DNA of 64,000 bases from Basidiobolus meristosporus CBS 931.73 (lineage: Eukaryota > Basidiobolomycota > Basidiobolomycetes > Basidiobolales > Basidiobolaceae). The notes below the pieces were generated by a model that was not told the origin of the DNA, ran no database searches, and saw only the letters and a list, made by a program, of their open reading frames with translations. Location of the stretch: positions 62,001 to 126,000 of the forward strand of contig MCFE01000082.1 in assembly GCA_002104905.1 (NCBI GenBank), in the 5' to 3' direction. The position numbers and the translations under genes were made by a program. How positions within the stretch are numbered: position 1 is the stretch's first letter; each line of letters opens with the position of its first letter. Positions 11,857-25,219 of the stretch are shown here, piece after piece.

Positions 11857-12179
11857 ATGGTAAGTGTTCGGTTCTATTATGGTTGATGGATGGGTGCACA
11901 TGATATTCTTGGATATTTGTTTGTATGATATATTATGAATACCGCTTCAAATTTGCTAACAATCATTTTTAGCCTAAACAAGTTCAGGATATCAAGAACT
12001 TCCTTGAGATTGCTCGTCGTAAGGACGCCAGATCTGCTCGTATCAAGAAAAACGGGGCTGAAGTCAAGTTCAAGATTAGATGCTCAAAGTATCTCTATAC
12101 TCTCGTTGTTGCTGATCTCGATAAGGCTGAAAAGTTGAAGCAATCTCTTCCTCCCAGCCTTACCGTTGCTGAAATCTAG
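11857..12179 (+). CDS. RPL38: 60S ribosomal protein eL38
   Basis: Two exons, 11857-11859 (only the ATG) and 11973-12179, encode 69 residues, the normal eL38 length. The protein starts [20 protein letters not shown] and contains [11 protein letters not shown] and the ending [10 protein letters not shown], typical of this small large-subunit protein. The 113-base intron sits directly after the start codon (ATG|GTAAGTG ... TTTTTAG|CCT), an arrangement often seen in fungal ribosomal protein genes. The gene is transcribed away from the PWWP gene. Confidence 0.97.
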
Positions 12180-13563
12180 AAAATGTGTAGAGATTCTGGT
12201 ATTTTCCTCGCAGATAAGTGCTCAGAAAGTGTATTGACCCTCTCGTATAATCCGAACTCCTCAACTTCCCATATACATATCAAGCGGTTGAAATAACTCG
12301 TTGGTAAAGTAATGTTCCTCAATTCGTTTTGGCCAGTTCGTAGTGAGGATGTATTTTATGAGAGGTTGATATGGTTTGTCCACTATCGTAATAAATACCA
12401 TCAGTGAAAACAAATTGTGCAAATGTAGGATGAATAATTGAATTTAGATTATGAAGACAGCGCTTAACGGTGATTAACAATTTATCTAAGCTCAATGGTA
12501 ATTCACAGGACGGTTGTGGTTTGTGTAATTTTGTAGGCAGAGTCATTTTGACACATGAGCATCATTGTGATCATAATATAGCTAGCTAAGGTAGATTATC
12601 TTAACTTTGGTATAGCTTCTTTAGCCGCAAATTCTCAAGGATGTTAGAATTGCCCGATATCCCCTACATGAATGGAAAAACATACAAAACTATCTTTCAC
12701 ACGGTCTAGTCATTATATCAGCTACTAATATAAAAGGCATAGGTGCCTAGTATTTTAGCCTATTACCGCGTTACGCGAATATCAATCATTTGAGGCAACA
12801 AAGAAATATAGTGACAGCATCTAACCCCGACCTACAAAGTACCATTTTTGAGATATCATTACCGGAAAGCTATAAACAAGTATATCTATTTCATGATACT
12901 GGTAGTCTGAAAGTATATTCCAAAAAGCGAGTTATTTCTTATACCCATCAGCCTATGGCATTTTGTCGTCTTTCTACGACAGATCAAATCTAGACCAGGT
13001 TTTCCCAAATCCAATCTTATAAACGAGCAATCTTCACTGCTCATCAGCTCGTAGATTCTCTACATTTCGAAACCTTCATCGAGTACCAAAATTTTGTTGT
13101 CCTTTGTATAATACCTCAAATTCCTTGTTATTACAAGTTAGTGCGTTCTAGAATCCCATCAATTATTAGTACAAGTCAGGCTCTATGAATAATTAAGATT
13201 AGTACATTAGTATTGGTAGCTGATTGATTCCCCAACATCAGCACAGACCAATTTGAATTAATATCTATCATTATCTAATCTATTATCATATACCAATCTC
13301 TAGTTTGATACTGGTATTGCTCATGGACCTCGAGATTATCTGGAGGCTTCTGAAAATTAACTCGAGATATGATAAGATATGATTGGCTTTGAATTACATC
13401 TGAACAATTTTGGGGATTCAATATTTAAAGCTGCCCTATAGTCTATTGGTTAGCCCCAAATTCAAGATAAGAGCTTTTTTTTATTTGGCATTGTTCGTTT
13501 ACCATCGCCAGCATCTTCTTTGCTGCTTAATTTCTACTGCCGTTTCAAGAACCAAATAGCGCC
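12180..13563. other. intergenic, eL38 to adenylosuccinate lyase
   Basis: About 1.4 kb of A/T-rich sequence. The longest reading frames (about 75 codons at 12319-12546 on minus, 67 at 12790-12993 on plus) have no family resemblance or splice support. The last 150 bases presumably hold the purine-gene promoter. Confidence 0.55.
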
Positions 13564-15130
13564 ATGGAGTCTCATGCAAAGTATCAAAGTCCTCTTACTT
13601 CCAGATATGCCTCCCAGGAAATGGCATACAATTTCTCCGACGACAAGAGATTCAGTAACTGGCGTAAACTGTGGCTCAATCTTGCTACTGCCGAAAGACA
13701 GCTGGGTCTGAAAGACATTACCGAGGAGGCCTTGGAAGAAATGCGCCAACACTTGGTACAGAGCATGTTCCCGTAGCTATATTCCTATTTTTTTTTGAGA
13801 GCTCACCTCTTGCATAGTACGATATAGATTATGAAGTCGCTGCTGTTGAAGAGAAAAAACGTCGTCACGATGTCATGGCACATGTTCATACATTTGGTCT
13901 TGTTTGCCCGAATGCCGCTCCCATCATCCATCTCGGTGCTACCTCCTGCTATGTTACTGATAATGGTGATCTTATGAACCTTCGTGACGGTTTGGACATC
14001 TTATTGGATAAACTCGCTTATGTTATCGATTCTCTTGCCAAGTTTGCGAAACAGTACCGTGATCTTCCTACTTTGGGCTTCACCCATTTCCAACCCGCAC
14101 AGCTCACCACGGTTGGTAAACGCGCTACTCTGTGGCTTCAGGTATGTGTTTCCATAAATGTTTTTTATGCGCACTATCTTATGCTAAGTAAATTACAAAG
14201 GAATTACTATGGGATTTGCGTAACCTTACTCGTGCTCGTGATGATCTTCAATTCCGTGGTGTGAAGGGAACTACCGGTACTCAAGCCTCTTTCTTGACTT
14301 TATTTGATGGTGATCATGATAAAGTGGAGCAATTGGATCAGCTTGTAACCGAGCTTTCGGGCTTCTCTACTCCATATGCAGTTACTGGTCAAACTTATTC
14401 CCGCAAGGTGGATAACGATGTGCTGGCTCCTCTCTCTTCTTTCGGTGCCACTGCCCACAAGATTGCCACTGATATTAGATTGTTGGCTAATCTTAAAGAG
14501 ATTGAAGAGCCTTTCGAGAAAGACCAGATTGGTTCGTCTGCTATGGCTTACAAGAGAAACCCTATGAGATGTGAGCGTATCTGCTCGCTTTCCAGACATT
14601 TAATGATTCTGGTCCAAGATGCTTTGGCGACCTCCAGTGTTCAATGGCTCGAAAGAACTCTTGACGATAGTGCTATTCGTCGTATCAGTATCCCAGAGGC
14701 ATTCCTGACCGCCGATATTCTTCTTACCATTCTTCAAAACGTTTTTGATGGCATGGTGGTCTACCCAGCTGTCATTAAGCAACGTATCAACCAGGAGCTA
14801 CCATTTATGGCTACTGAGAACGTTATTATGGCGATGGTTAAAAAAGGTGGAGATAGACAAGTCTGTCACGAGGAGATTCGCGTTCTATCTCACCAAGCTG
14901 CACATAAGGTGAAGGTAGAAGGCGAGCGCAACGATTTGATTGAAAGAATCAAGTCTACCAAATATTTCGAGCCTATCTGGCAAGACCTTGATAAGCTCTT
15001 AGACCCATCCACATTCATTGGCCGCGCACCTGAACAGGTAGATAGTTTCTTGGCCAAGTGTGTTGAGCCTGCACTCGCTCCATTCCAAGAGAAATTGAAG
15101 TCCAAGACTGAGGCAGTTTTGAGCGTTTAG
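13564..15130 (+). CDS. ADE13: adenylosuccinate lyase
   Basis: Three exons (13564-13755, 13818-14141, 14201-15130) encode 481 residues, the size of eukaryotic ADSL. The enzyme releases fumarate from SAICAR and from adenylosuccinate in de novo purine and AMP synthesis, in the cytosol as a homotetramer. Visible family elements are [33 protein letters not shown] and the lyase signature loop [19 protein letters not shown], which carries the catalytic Ser (most eukaryotic enzymes read SSAMPYKRNP, so Pro is Ala here). The start is the only ATG before [11 protein letters not shown], the conserved N-terminus. It converges with the STK32 gene. Confidence 0.97.
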
Positions 15131-15664
15131 AGAGTTATTACCATTTCAGTCATTTAGCATCGAATTCGTTAGTTCAACGTAAATAAATCAGTTAATTTGC
15201 AGCACAAGTCTGATATGGTCGATAGTGAACTCTCAATAGACGAGGTATTGAATCAGAATCACATAAATAGCCTCAAGTTGAAATAATTAAAGGACTCTAG
15301 TCTGTTTTGGTGTGCTCTATTAAATATGCTTATATTAGCCAGACCTCATGGAATGTGAGTTCCAAAGTAAGCAGTCAATTCTATTCGATAAAAAGATGTG
15401 CTATAAAACGAAGAAGCAAAGGGCTTGATGACAAGATGTTCATAATAAGTTTTGGTCACAAAGTATGGCCAGAACTATTACCAAAGTAAATTTTTCGACA
15501 TTAAATAATATGTACTCTGAACTCTATATTGGTGAAAAATCAAACGAATGGAGTCTGGACTACAGTTGAGTTTTAACAACAACATATTAGTGCTTGCCAA
15601 TCGGGAAGCTGGATGTATCATCACCGTATTCTTTAGTACAAAAAGTGTTAATACTGTATATGTT
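15131..15664. other. intergenic between convergent 3' ends
   Basis: Some 530 bases separate the stop codons of the lyase (+) and kinase (-) genes and must hold both 3' UTRs. No gene is supported. Confidence 0.6.
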
Positions 15665-17427
<1,763 letters not shown>

Positions 17428-18512
17428 GAAGTATATCAAAATGTGGAATCCTTAACAGAGAGGTAAACAAAGGTCAATATTGATACACAGTGTTTTCTCT
17501 GTGAGTGTGAAGTCGTGTGATTTACAGAGGCTCTGCAAAGGTATACTGAAGTATTACAGAACAAGTAATTGAGAATAGGGTGTTATGTAAATGAGTGGAA
17601 GGTTGGCATAAGAACCATGAAAAGCGCTCTTCAATAGGATGAAAGCCAATTAAAAGCTAGGGAAAGTTGAGGAAGATTGACAATGACTTGAGTTGGTGAT
17701 AGAGTCAATAAAGGAGGAAAGACAACACAATAAACAATTTAGGAAGGATAAACTCGTGAAACTAAAGTCAGGTATGTATTAAGTAATGGACCCAAATGTA
17801 GAAAATTAATGAGGGGTGTTCGTGTAAAAGAGGTGAACTATCGGAAAATTTATCAGGCTTGTGGTTAGGTCACACGATATAATATAAGGATGTATTGTTT
17901 GAGTCTGGGAATAATAATGCTCATTCCCATATAGGGTAAAAATTAAAGAAGATATCGTAGCCAATCCTGGCGACGCAACTGCTAGGGTGTTGAGAAAGTT
18001 CATATCTGCAGTTATCAATATCAAGTATTAGAGTCAGCACCAGGTAACCAGTGTCAATATGTATTGGATTGCTCTTGTACCTATCCTATGTTTTGTCGAT
18101 CAGTCAACTGCAAGTGAGAATGGCTTATGTTATGTGTTAGAACAAACGACAGTCTTTTGCTATTATGCATAGTTTAAATAATCAACACATACTTTTACTT
18201 GCTTTGCAGTACTTGAAGGAGTATTTATAAACCCGCCTGCTGATGGATCGTCGCCGAATCCCTTCAGTGTGCGGCTTATGTCACTGGAAAATTCGTAGCT
18301 TCCATAGATACCTACCATTTATACCCTATCTACAGCTCACCCTACAGCCTTCATCCCATCAACAAGCCATGGCCCCTTGCATCCCGATCCTCAAGCCCAC
18401 ACCCGTTTCCTCAGATCCACGATGTCACAGTTTTGTGACCAACCTGCACACTCCACCGGAAAGTCCAGGTATTTTGAATTGAAGTCAAACTGAATATACT
18501 CCCTAGTCTGAG
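17428..18512. other. divergent promoter region, with an upstream ORF at 18369-18482
   Basis: The region holds the kinase promoter and the leader of the next gene. A TATA-like TATTTATAAA lies near 18223. An ATG at 18369 opens 37 codons beginning MAPCIPILKPTPVSS and including HTPPESPG, which looks protein-like. Its apparent donor (CCAG|GTATTTTG) cannot be joined in frame to the ORF at 18513, so it may be a uORF, a first exon of a misread join, or a frame-broken exon. Confidence 0.45.
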
Positions 18513-19737
18513 ATGTACTTTGTAGCATTGGTTGAAGGCAAAGTGTCTCCAATCAAGGCAGAACGAAAATATAAGCCTTGGGGCAAGAATCGCCCCCAGT
18601 TAAGAATAGAAACGAGCAATAATCAGCCGTTAATGGGTTCCTGTAGATTTTCCTTACTAACCCCCAGTGCATCTCCGAAACCGCGGCCCGATTGGGATGA
18701 CGATTTCGTAACCAAGCCATGTGATGCAGACAAATAGTAAGGAACCGTTTCCATCATGTCGTATAGACATTATAATTTAAACCCTTCCAGTTCTAGGACC
18801 AAAAAAGGGGATGTTACTGCCGTACGATCTAGATCTAGAAGCTCTAGCTCAGTCAGTGATGCATCCGTCAGAAGCTGGTCACCGGACATGGATGCACGCT
18901 CCTCAGCTTCAGGTAGTTCCCTTGATCGATACCAGGGATGCCTTTCGTGTTCCAGGTGAGCCAACAACATCTAGAATGCTGCTATAGGATTTTCATTTAG
19001 ATAATTACTTTGGCATAGAACAAAACGTAAGGCAGAAAATCATCAAGAGAGTCTTGGTATGGGAATTGGTAATTTTGTAGATGATTTTTGTCTCACATTT
19101 TAACCAGCATGTGGATCTCGCGACGAGGAGTTAAAGGAAGCGTTAGATGTGATAGAGGTGAGAAATTTAGACTATCCAGTACAAACAACTGACTAATCCT
19201 CCCTAAAAAGACACTTCAGAAAGCCTTAGAAGACGGTGCTTGGCTTCCATATGCGATTTTTTATGCACGGTCATTGACTTTGAACGCTTTTTAGAGAGAG
19301 CCCAGCGCGAAACCATCGAAAGAAACGTTTCTGTAGAGAAGAGAAAAAGGCATCAGTATGAAGGAATTATCCAGAAACGAAATTTCACAATTATGGAACT
19401 TCGTAAGTTTAGAGTGCATATTGATGGGAAATCTAACTAATACCTGGCCATAAAAATGCATTTAAGGTCACTCGATGCAAGATCTAGAGATGGTCCATGC
19501 AAACTTAAAAGCCAGGCATCTTGACCTGAAGCATGAAAGTCACAAAAGAGTAAAATTGGAGGCAGCATTCAGGTACCCCATTTTCCATAAATAGGATCGG
19601 CCAGTTCACCAATCCCCTATTTCCTTCTACTAAGGGAGCACCTGGAGGAGCAAGTTCGAACGCTATCGTCAATGATTTCGACTGATGTTATGGTTACTAT
19701 GCTCGAGGAACAACTCGATGTATTACACGTCTCATAG
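18513..19737 (+). CDS. coiled-coil protein of unknown function
   Basis: Eight exons (18513-18736, 18791-18955, 19019-19056, 19108-19157, 19211-19235, 19295-19402, 19467-19572, 19635-19737) join in frame to 272 residues ending at TAG. I do not recognise the family. The first third is basic and Pro-rich (AERKYKPWGKNRP, PRPDWDDDF), followed by a Ser/Arg-rich stretch (SRSRSSSSVSDASVRSWSPD) that could be phosphorylated. The last about 130 residues form a continuous heptad-like, charged coiled coil (LKEALDVIETLQKALEDERAQ ... REHLEEQVRTL). Seven consistent splice junctions make a real gene likely; the start is uncertain because an upstream ORF at 18369 does not join in frame. It converges with SCO1. 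Confidence 0.65.
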
Positions 19738-20255
19738 CAATTTATACTACATATTATTTAACAGTCTTTGTATCAATCTTCAGACTCTGGATGTAAACGA
19801 TACAGCCTTGAAGCCCTTGTGTATCAATCTTTAAGCTGAGCAACACCAGTATTATATATACCCAACGCCAGTGGCAGTATGAGTATCCCTGTTAAATGCC
19901 AACAACTTATGAATATCCCGGCACAAATCTCACATACCTGCCACTATCCGTATTGCTTCAAAATGCAAAATAAGTGTGGTATTAAGATTGATAATATACT
20001 ACTTCAATAAAGAGACACTACATTGCTACACAAACTTTGAGTAACATGAGCCATCCGCTCCCTCGGATGATCACGAAGAATTCAACTACCAATACGATTC
20101 AGAAATACACTAATAACTTTATTGATCTCCAACCAAGTTGATCGAATCCAGACAATTTGGAACGGAACTAGGGAGGGGACTGGTGAGAAAGACCAGAATT
20201 AAGCCAGGTGGCTAGAAAAATGGCCTTTACAAGATGAAGATGACTTACATGAGTT
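19738..20255. other. intergenic between convergent genes
   Basis: About 520 bases between the stop codons of the coiled-coil gene (+) and SCO1 (-). Only 3' UTR-type sequence is visible. Confidence 0.6.
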
Positions 20256-21444
20256 CTAGTGAGCTGCGCGATATTCCTCGATATGCTTCTTAATTTGTAC
20301 AGTGACTCGTTCAGCAGTGCTTTCCTTTCCGTAACAGTCGATGAATTTCCCATCAGGACCCATCAGGTAGAAGAAGATCGAATGGTCGACAAGATAGTCC
20401 TCGCCCTCCTCAACATTAGGTGGCTTGCTGAAGTAAACGCGATAAGCCTTAGCTACGGTCTTGATTTGCTCGAAATCACCGGTCATTCCGATGAGCTTGG
20501 GATGGAAGTCTACGGAATTACTAATTTAAGTACAATTGTCTAGTGGCTAAGAGATAGCGCAGCCTACCTCTGACGTATTCTTTGATTTTGTCGACCGAGT
20601 CACGCTGTGGATCGCACGTGATGAAAATAGGCACGATTTCCTCCTTAATAGACTTGTCGCTCTCTACAGAAGAGGAGGGATGTGAATATCGGGACAAATA
20701 TCAGTGCTCCCAGTGTTCTTACCTAACGCGTCAACTACTTCGCCGATTTTATCGAGCTCATCAGGGCAAATATCTGGGCAATGGGTGAATCCGAAATACA
20801 CCAACATGTATTTACCCAGGAAATCCTTGTCGGTAACGGTCTTTCCATTTTGATCGACCAACTCGAAGGGTCCCCCAAGCTTGGGCTTCCCATAGTACTT
20901 GTTTTCTCCCACAACTTTCTCTGAAACATTCCGTAACAGGTTAGTCCGGCGCCTAGCTTGGACTAGAGAAAACACTGAATTTCACATACTCTGCGCGGCC
21001 TTCATCTTTTCCTTCTCTTGCTGGAAGTAGTAGTACAGACCGGCGCCAGTAGCAACAAATACGGCGGCGCTTTTCCACGTAAATGTCTAATTGTATGTCT
21101 GGTTAGTTTTAGAGTAAATGAAGTGGATAAATACCAATATACTTACACCAAGAGTGGCACGATCCCTGGCAATTGTTTCCTTATTGACACTATAGAATCT
21201 GGAGGTGACACGAGGGTTTCTGGCCTGAAGCCTGGCCGTTAGCATTGAGGACTCTAAGCCCTGTGGAGACAGATCATGATTAGCGAGACAACATATAACG
21301 GCACAAGGATGCATACATACATAGCCCAACGAACAAGCGGCTTTTCTGGTGATACGAAGACTATTCCTTACTATGAAGAGGTTATGAATCTATGCCGAAA
21401 GAAAGTGACGCCTCAAGGAGCTTTGACTTACCTCCAGCCAACAT
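20256..21444 (-). CDS. SCO1: mitochondrial copper chaperone SCO1 (cytochrome c oxidase assembly)
   Basis: Seven exons (21444-21432, 21370-21321, 21260-21147, 21086-20990, 20920-20723, 20663-20568, 20509-20256) encode 273 residues. SCO1 is an inner-membrane thioredoxin-fold protein that delivers copper to the CuA site of COX2. The order is a basic mitochondrial presequence ([18 protein letters not shown]), one membrane segment ([20 protein letters not shown]), then the soluble domain with [12 protein letters not shown], the copper motif CPDICPDEL (CxxxC) and the copper-ligand His in [11 protein letters not shown]. The acceptor at 20921 follows a good branch site (ACTAAC); an earlier acceptor would add residues foreign to the family. 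Confidence 0.95.
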
Positions 21445-21890
21445 AATGTAGCAGTTTTAGTTAAAGATGATTCTGACGGAGGTTTAGCAATATAAATTTT
21501 CCCCTCCCCAAATCATGATATTTAAATTATTAATCTAAACAATTTTCCCCAACACCCTAGTTCTATTAAAGCTGGATCATCATCGAATCCTGTCAAAACC
21601 AAAATTTTATTTGTAATCGGTCATAACCATTCCCTTTTGTAGAAAACATTTGTAATAGATATGGATTTCCGACCCAGTAGTGCATAGACTTGGCAGCCCA
21701 GGGTGTCTGTCACGAATCCAGATACCTTATTGTGTAAAGTCCGCCACTCTATGGAGGGAGTACTTGAACGTGCATTGTTTATCATGCGATGGACTATAGT
21801 TTACTAGTAAGCTCACTAATTATGTTACACAATTGGCTAATCTCAACCGCTCAGCCTACAACACAATAATCCGAAGCTAATAAAGCACTG
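21445..21890. other. intergenic, PHOSPHO-type gene 3' end to SCO1 promoter
   Basis: About 450 bases between two minus-strand genes. An A/T-rich block around 21490-21550 lies just upstream of the SCO1 start. No gene or RNA element is recognised. Confidence 0.55.
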
Positions 21891-22882
21891 TCAATGTTCA
21901 AACAGTTGCTCAAAAATTCGTTGGAGATGCTTTGGATCTTGCCATTCAATAACCGAGGCTTTCAATTGATCGTTTTCTTTCGCCGCCTTCAGAAGAGGGA
22001 CTAACGAGAAGCCAGATCTGGCCAGCACTATATCCTGACTAGGATAAAATCAGTACAGTTCAAAGCATATTTGTCAATTGCACTTATTGCATCATTTACC
22101 TTCTTAAGAGCAGGCTGGGACAAAGATCGTTCTTCGAGTCGCCAACATAAATCATTCTATCGAAATCCTCCTTACCCTTGAGATAGCTCTTCATTTCTTT
22201 TCCCTTGCATATATTGACGTTACAAAGGGCGCAATTATGCGGATTACTCTGGGGCGTCAGACGAGTAACACGTAGGCAACCTTCGGAATCGAATTGCGCA
22301 GGATTCGTACGGACGAGCTCAAACACGTCCAACACGCCGGAAGCCTGGTGAAATCGATTAAGTTGAGTTCTACTGTTGGTGTTATTATGTTGGTCTATTC
22401 GAACTTGACAAACCTTCAGACACTTATCGATAAATATTGTATTGGAATCCGAAAGAATTATATGTTTCGCTCCCTTAGATTTAGATAGAAGTAGCGATTG
22501 TATCATCTCAGGTTCCTTGAGGTTTGAAAACTTTTAACTGACATGTTCGTATAAGTAGTCCTGAAAGCAAGAATTATTTACCAATTTTAAACCATCTAAA
22601 AAGTCCTCCAGTCGTTTCCGTGAGATCCCTTCTTGATGCAGGGCGACCAATAAGGAAGCCTTTGTGAAAACAGTTAGAGCTACAATCCCAAGCTTACAGG
22701 CCAGGCCCATGCTCAAAATAGTTGATGTGTGTATATACCATCAGGTCGGTCCATTGTTCTTTACCAGCACGCTCTCTTTGTTGCTGAAAGAGATAAGGCG
22801 ACAGCTGTTTGAATATGATGGTGTCCGAATTTTCTTCAAATAAACTCCAATCAAAATCCCAAACAACTAGTGTGCCGGTCAT
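21891..22882 (-). CDS. HAD-superfamily phosphatase, PHOSPHO1/PHOSPHO2 type
   Basis: Five exons (22882-22739, 22659-22582, 22515-22414, 22344-22100, 22038-21891) encode 238 residues, the usual PHOSPHO length. The family hydrolyses phosphocholine/phosphoethanolamine (PHOSPHO1) or pyridoxal 5'-phosphate (PHOSPHO2) with a catalytic Asp. Motif I is LVVWDFDWSLF (DxDxS: Asp nucleophile), motif II is HIILSDSNTIFID, motif III sits around KGKEDFDRMIYVGDSKND, and LCPSLLLR follows. NPHNCALCNVNICKGKEM holds the Cys cluster seen in the family. The start is the first ATG before the motif I strand. Substrate cannot be told from sequence. Confidence 0.9.
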
Positions 22883-25219
22883 GCTATACTCACGAACTTC
22901 CAAGTGTTATTAGTGTAAAGTGTGTATGGACCAAGTAATGAGCAAGATCCAGTTATTGGTCACGATGGTACTTACTCATTAACTAGCCAACTCCACATTA
23001 TTGATACTGGCATAGTAGTCCAGTATCAGCCAATCAATGGGTTTACCGTCATTACGATATACACCACCGGCTGTTGGCATAGTAAATCAAATTTATTGGT
23101 CACAAGCAATGGGATTACTTAAAAACCCAAGGAATGGAAAGGGGTCACAATGTTGCAAAGGAATATTAACTAGACGGAGCGCTGGACAGAATGATCTTGT
23201 ATACCGGTGTCAGATCACTTTTTATTATCGTTGATACTTGGTCAGTGAGTGATACTGAGGGCTGGTGAATCATATGGACTTGCTGGAGCAATAGGAATTC
23301 ATACTGAAATTTATTATGTCACGATTTCTGATTGCATGATAATTGCATTAATCAAAACACAGTATTGGAGCCTGGGTAAAATGAACAGTCTCCATATATC
23401 CGCTCACTTTAGTTCAGTGCAGATTTGGTTCAGTCCCCTATCCGTAGAAACCCACGCACATAATAATTTGCAAGACGCAGGCAGCGCTTCCTGGAATCAT
23501 GAAGCATTTGCAAAGGGGTTCAAAATGTGAAGCTGCGACAAGAGGAGAGATTCCATTTAATTTGATGCACATCCACACATGTACTAGGAGCAAGTCTTAC
23601 TGAGCGTACAAAAGAGCGATTGCTTATTAGTAGTATACTGTTGTAGTTTCCCATTCTTGGCGGCTCTACAAGGACATCTTTTACATTCGATGGATGGCCT
23701 ATACTTCATGGTATATCTAAGTATGATTCTTCATCTAGAACTGCGATGAGTTTGGGAATAGCATATCGTAACGCTCTGTTGGATGTACACAAATCATAAA
23801 CCATCATCTATTGTTGGAAGTTTCACACAACACCTACAAATCGCTACTTGAGGGATATTAATGGGTAACCTCCATCACCTGTTAATCTCTATCCAGACCA
23901 ACGCGAGATATCATCGAGTTTATTGGCTAAGCATCTTCTCCGGCTTTGGTTACTATACATGGCTTCAACTTCACACCCTCGGTTGCACATATGATAAGGC
24001 TTGCTCCAAATCTTCAGGCCGACAAATTCTACCTTCATACCTGTGAAGAATTGCGACTATCTGAGTGTACGATGGTAAGTACCAATATAAAGTGTATACT
24101 GTACTGCAGTGCCATCTTGATTTTCTTCTTAAATGGTAACATTCTTATATACACAGAAGCTCAGATTCCCAAGATTTCCACTAATGTACAATCGTGTCAC
24201 CTATATCCCAAAGGACAACGGCAAAAATGTAATCTATTATCACAGCTTTTTCTCAAAGATGTAGATGCTCAATATATTGAAGGGAGATTGCCCACCTATC
24301 CAAAAGGAGATCACCTATAGAAAAGGTAATATAACTTGGGGTAATATAAATATAGTACATCATCCAAAGTATAGATGAAAGTATATTATTTATTCATAAG
24401 CTGGATCCTATAAATTTGTACTAGTTACCATTTGCGGGACTGGCAAGTTTATGGAAAAACATAGATGCGTACTAGGCAGACCTGACCTATCGATGACCTT
24501 GGAACTCCGTCGCTAAATAAAGATAGCTCTGGTATCAAACTTGAGCATATACTGGAGTAAATCGTTTGGTGTCACTTCTCACTCGAGTATCATGTAGAGC
24601 TTTATGGGGAGATATTTAAAATCATGTGGCATTATGATTCAGCCTACCAGCACATAAGCTGCGCTTTACAAAACAACTGATGCAAGCCTTTCAAATGGGG
24701 TTGAAAAGTCATCATAAAAGTTCGCCTGACAAATAGGATGAAGTGGGCATGTTGGAGGATTGTACTCAATGCTGCCTCTCTGGTCAATTGCTCTTTTTAC
24801 CGAGTTATCATGGCCAAGAATTCCCTTGAGCTCCATTGTCGACTGATATTTAATGAGTTTGCTAAGGTCAATTGAGATAGCTTGTATAAAGGGAATTTCT
24901 TCTAGTGTTGGAATTATTGGAGATCAAGTACCGTAAGGAATCGGAGGGATATACGCGTGAGGTATCTCAACTACATTATTGTACATTATATAATACTAAA
25001 GCATATGTAATAATAAGCGTACCAAAAGACTTGGCCAAAACTTGTATGCGTGTAAAAGAACGGTCAGCAAAATATCGAGGGGAATGGTCTTGATGCGTAG
25101 ACAAGAGATAAAGCGTAGGTATTTACACAAGATATTGAGTGTAACTCTAAATCAAACTCCAATTGAAAAGTTCCGATGTCTAGCCAATTCACAACACACG
25201 TTTCGTACACACAGAAAGC
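22883..25219. other. 2.3 kb gene-poor tract
   Basis: No secure gene. Short ORFs are scattered in both strands without family resemblance. The only segment with a splice-like structure is at 23991-24264 (listed separately). No transposon hallmarks (long ORF with integrase or transposase motifs, long terminal repeats) were seen. Confidence 0.5.
23991..24264 (+). other. possible small spliced ORF or gene relic
   Basis: ATG at 23991 opens 28 codons to a consensus donor (ACGATG|GTAAGTACC, 24074/24075); an acceptor (ATACACAG|AAG) at 24156/24157 restores the frame for 36 more codons including the stop, giving 63 residues. The frame is also open upstream to about 23946 (HGFNFTPSVAH). The segment LAPNLQADKFYLHTCEELRL has a vague leucine-rich-repeat look. 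Nothing upstream extends it, so it could be a decayed gene or chance. Confidence 0.2.
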
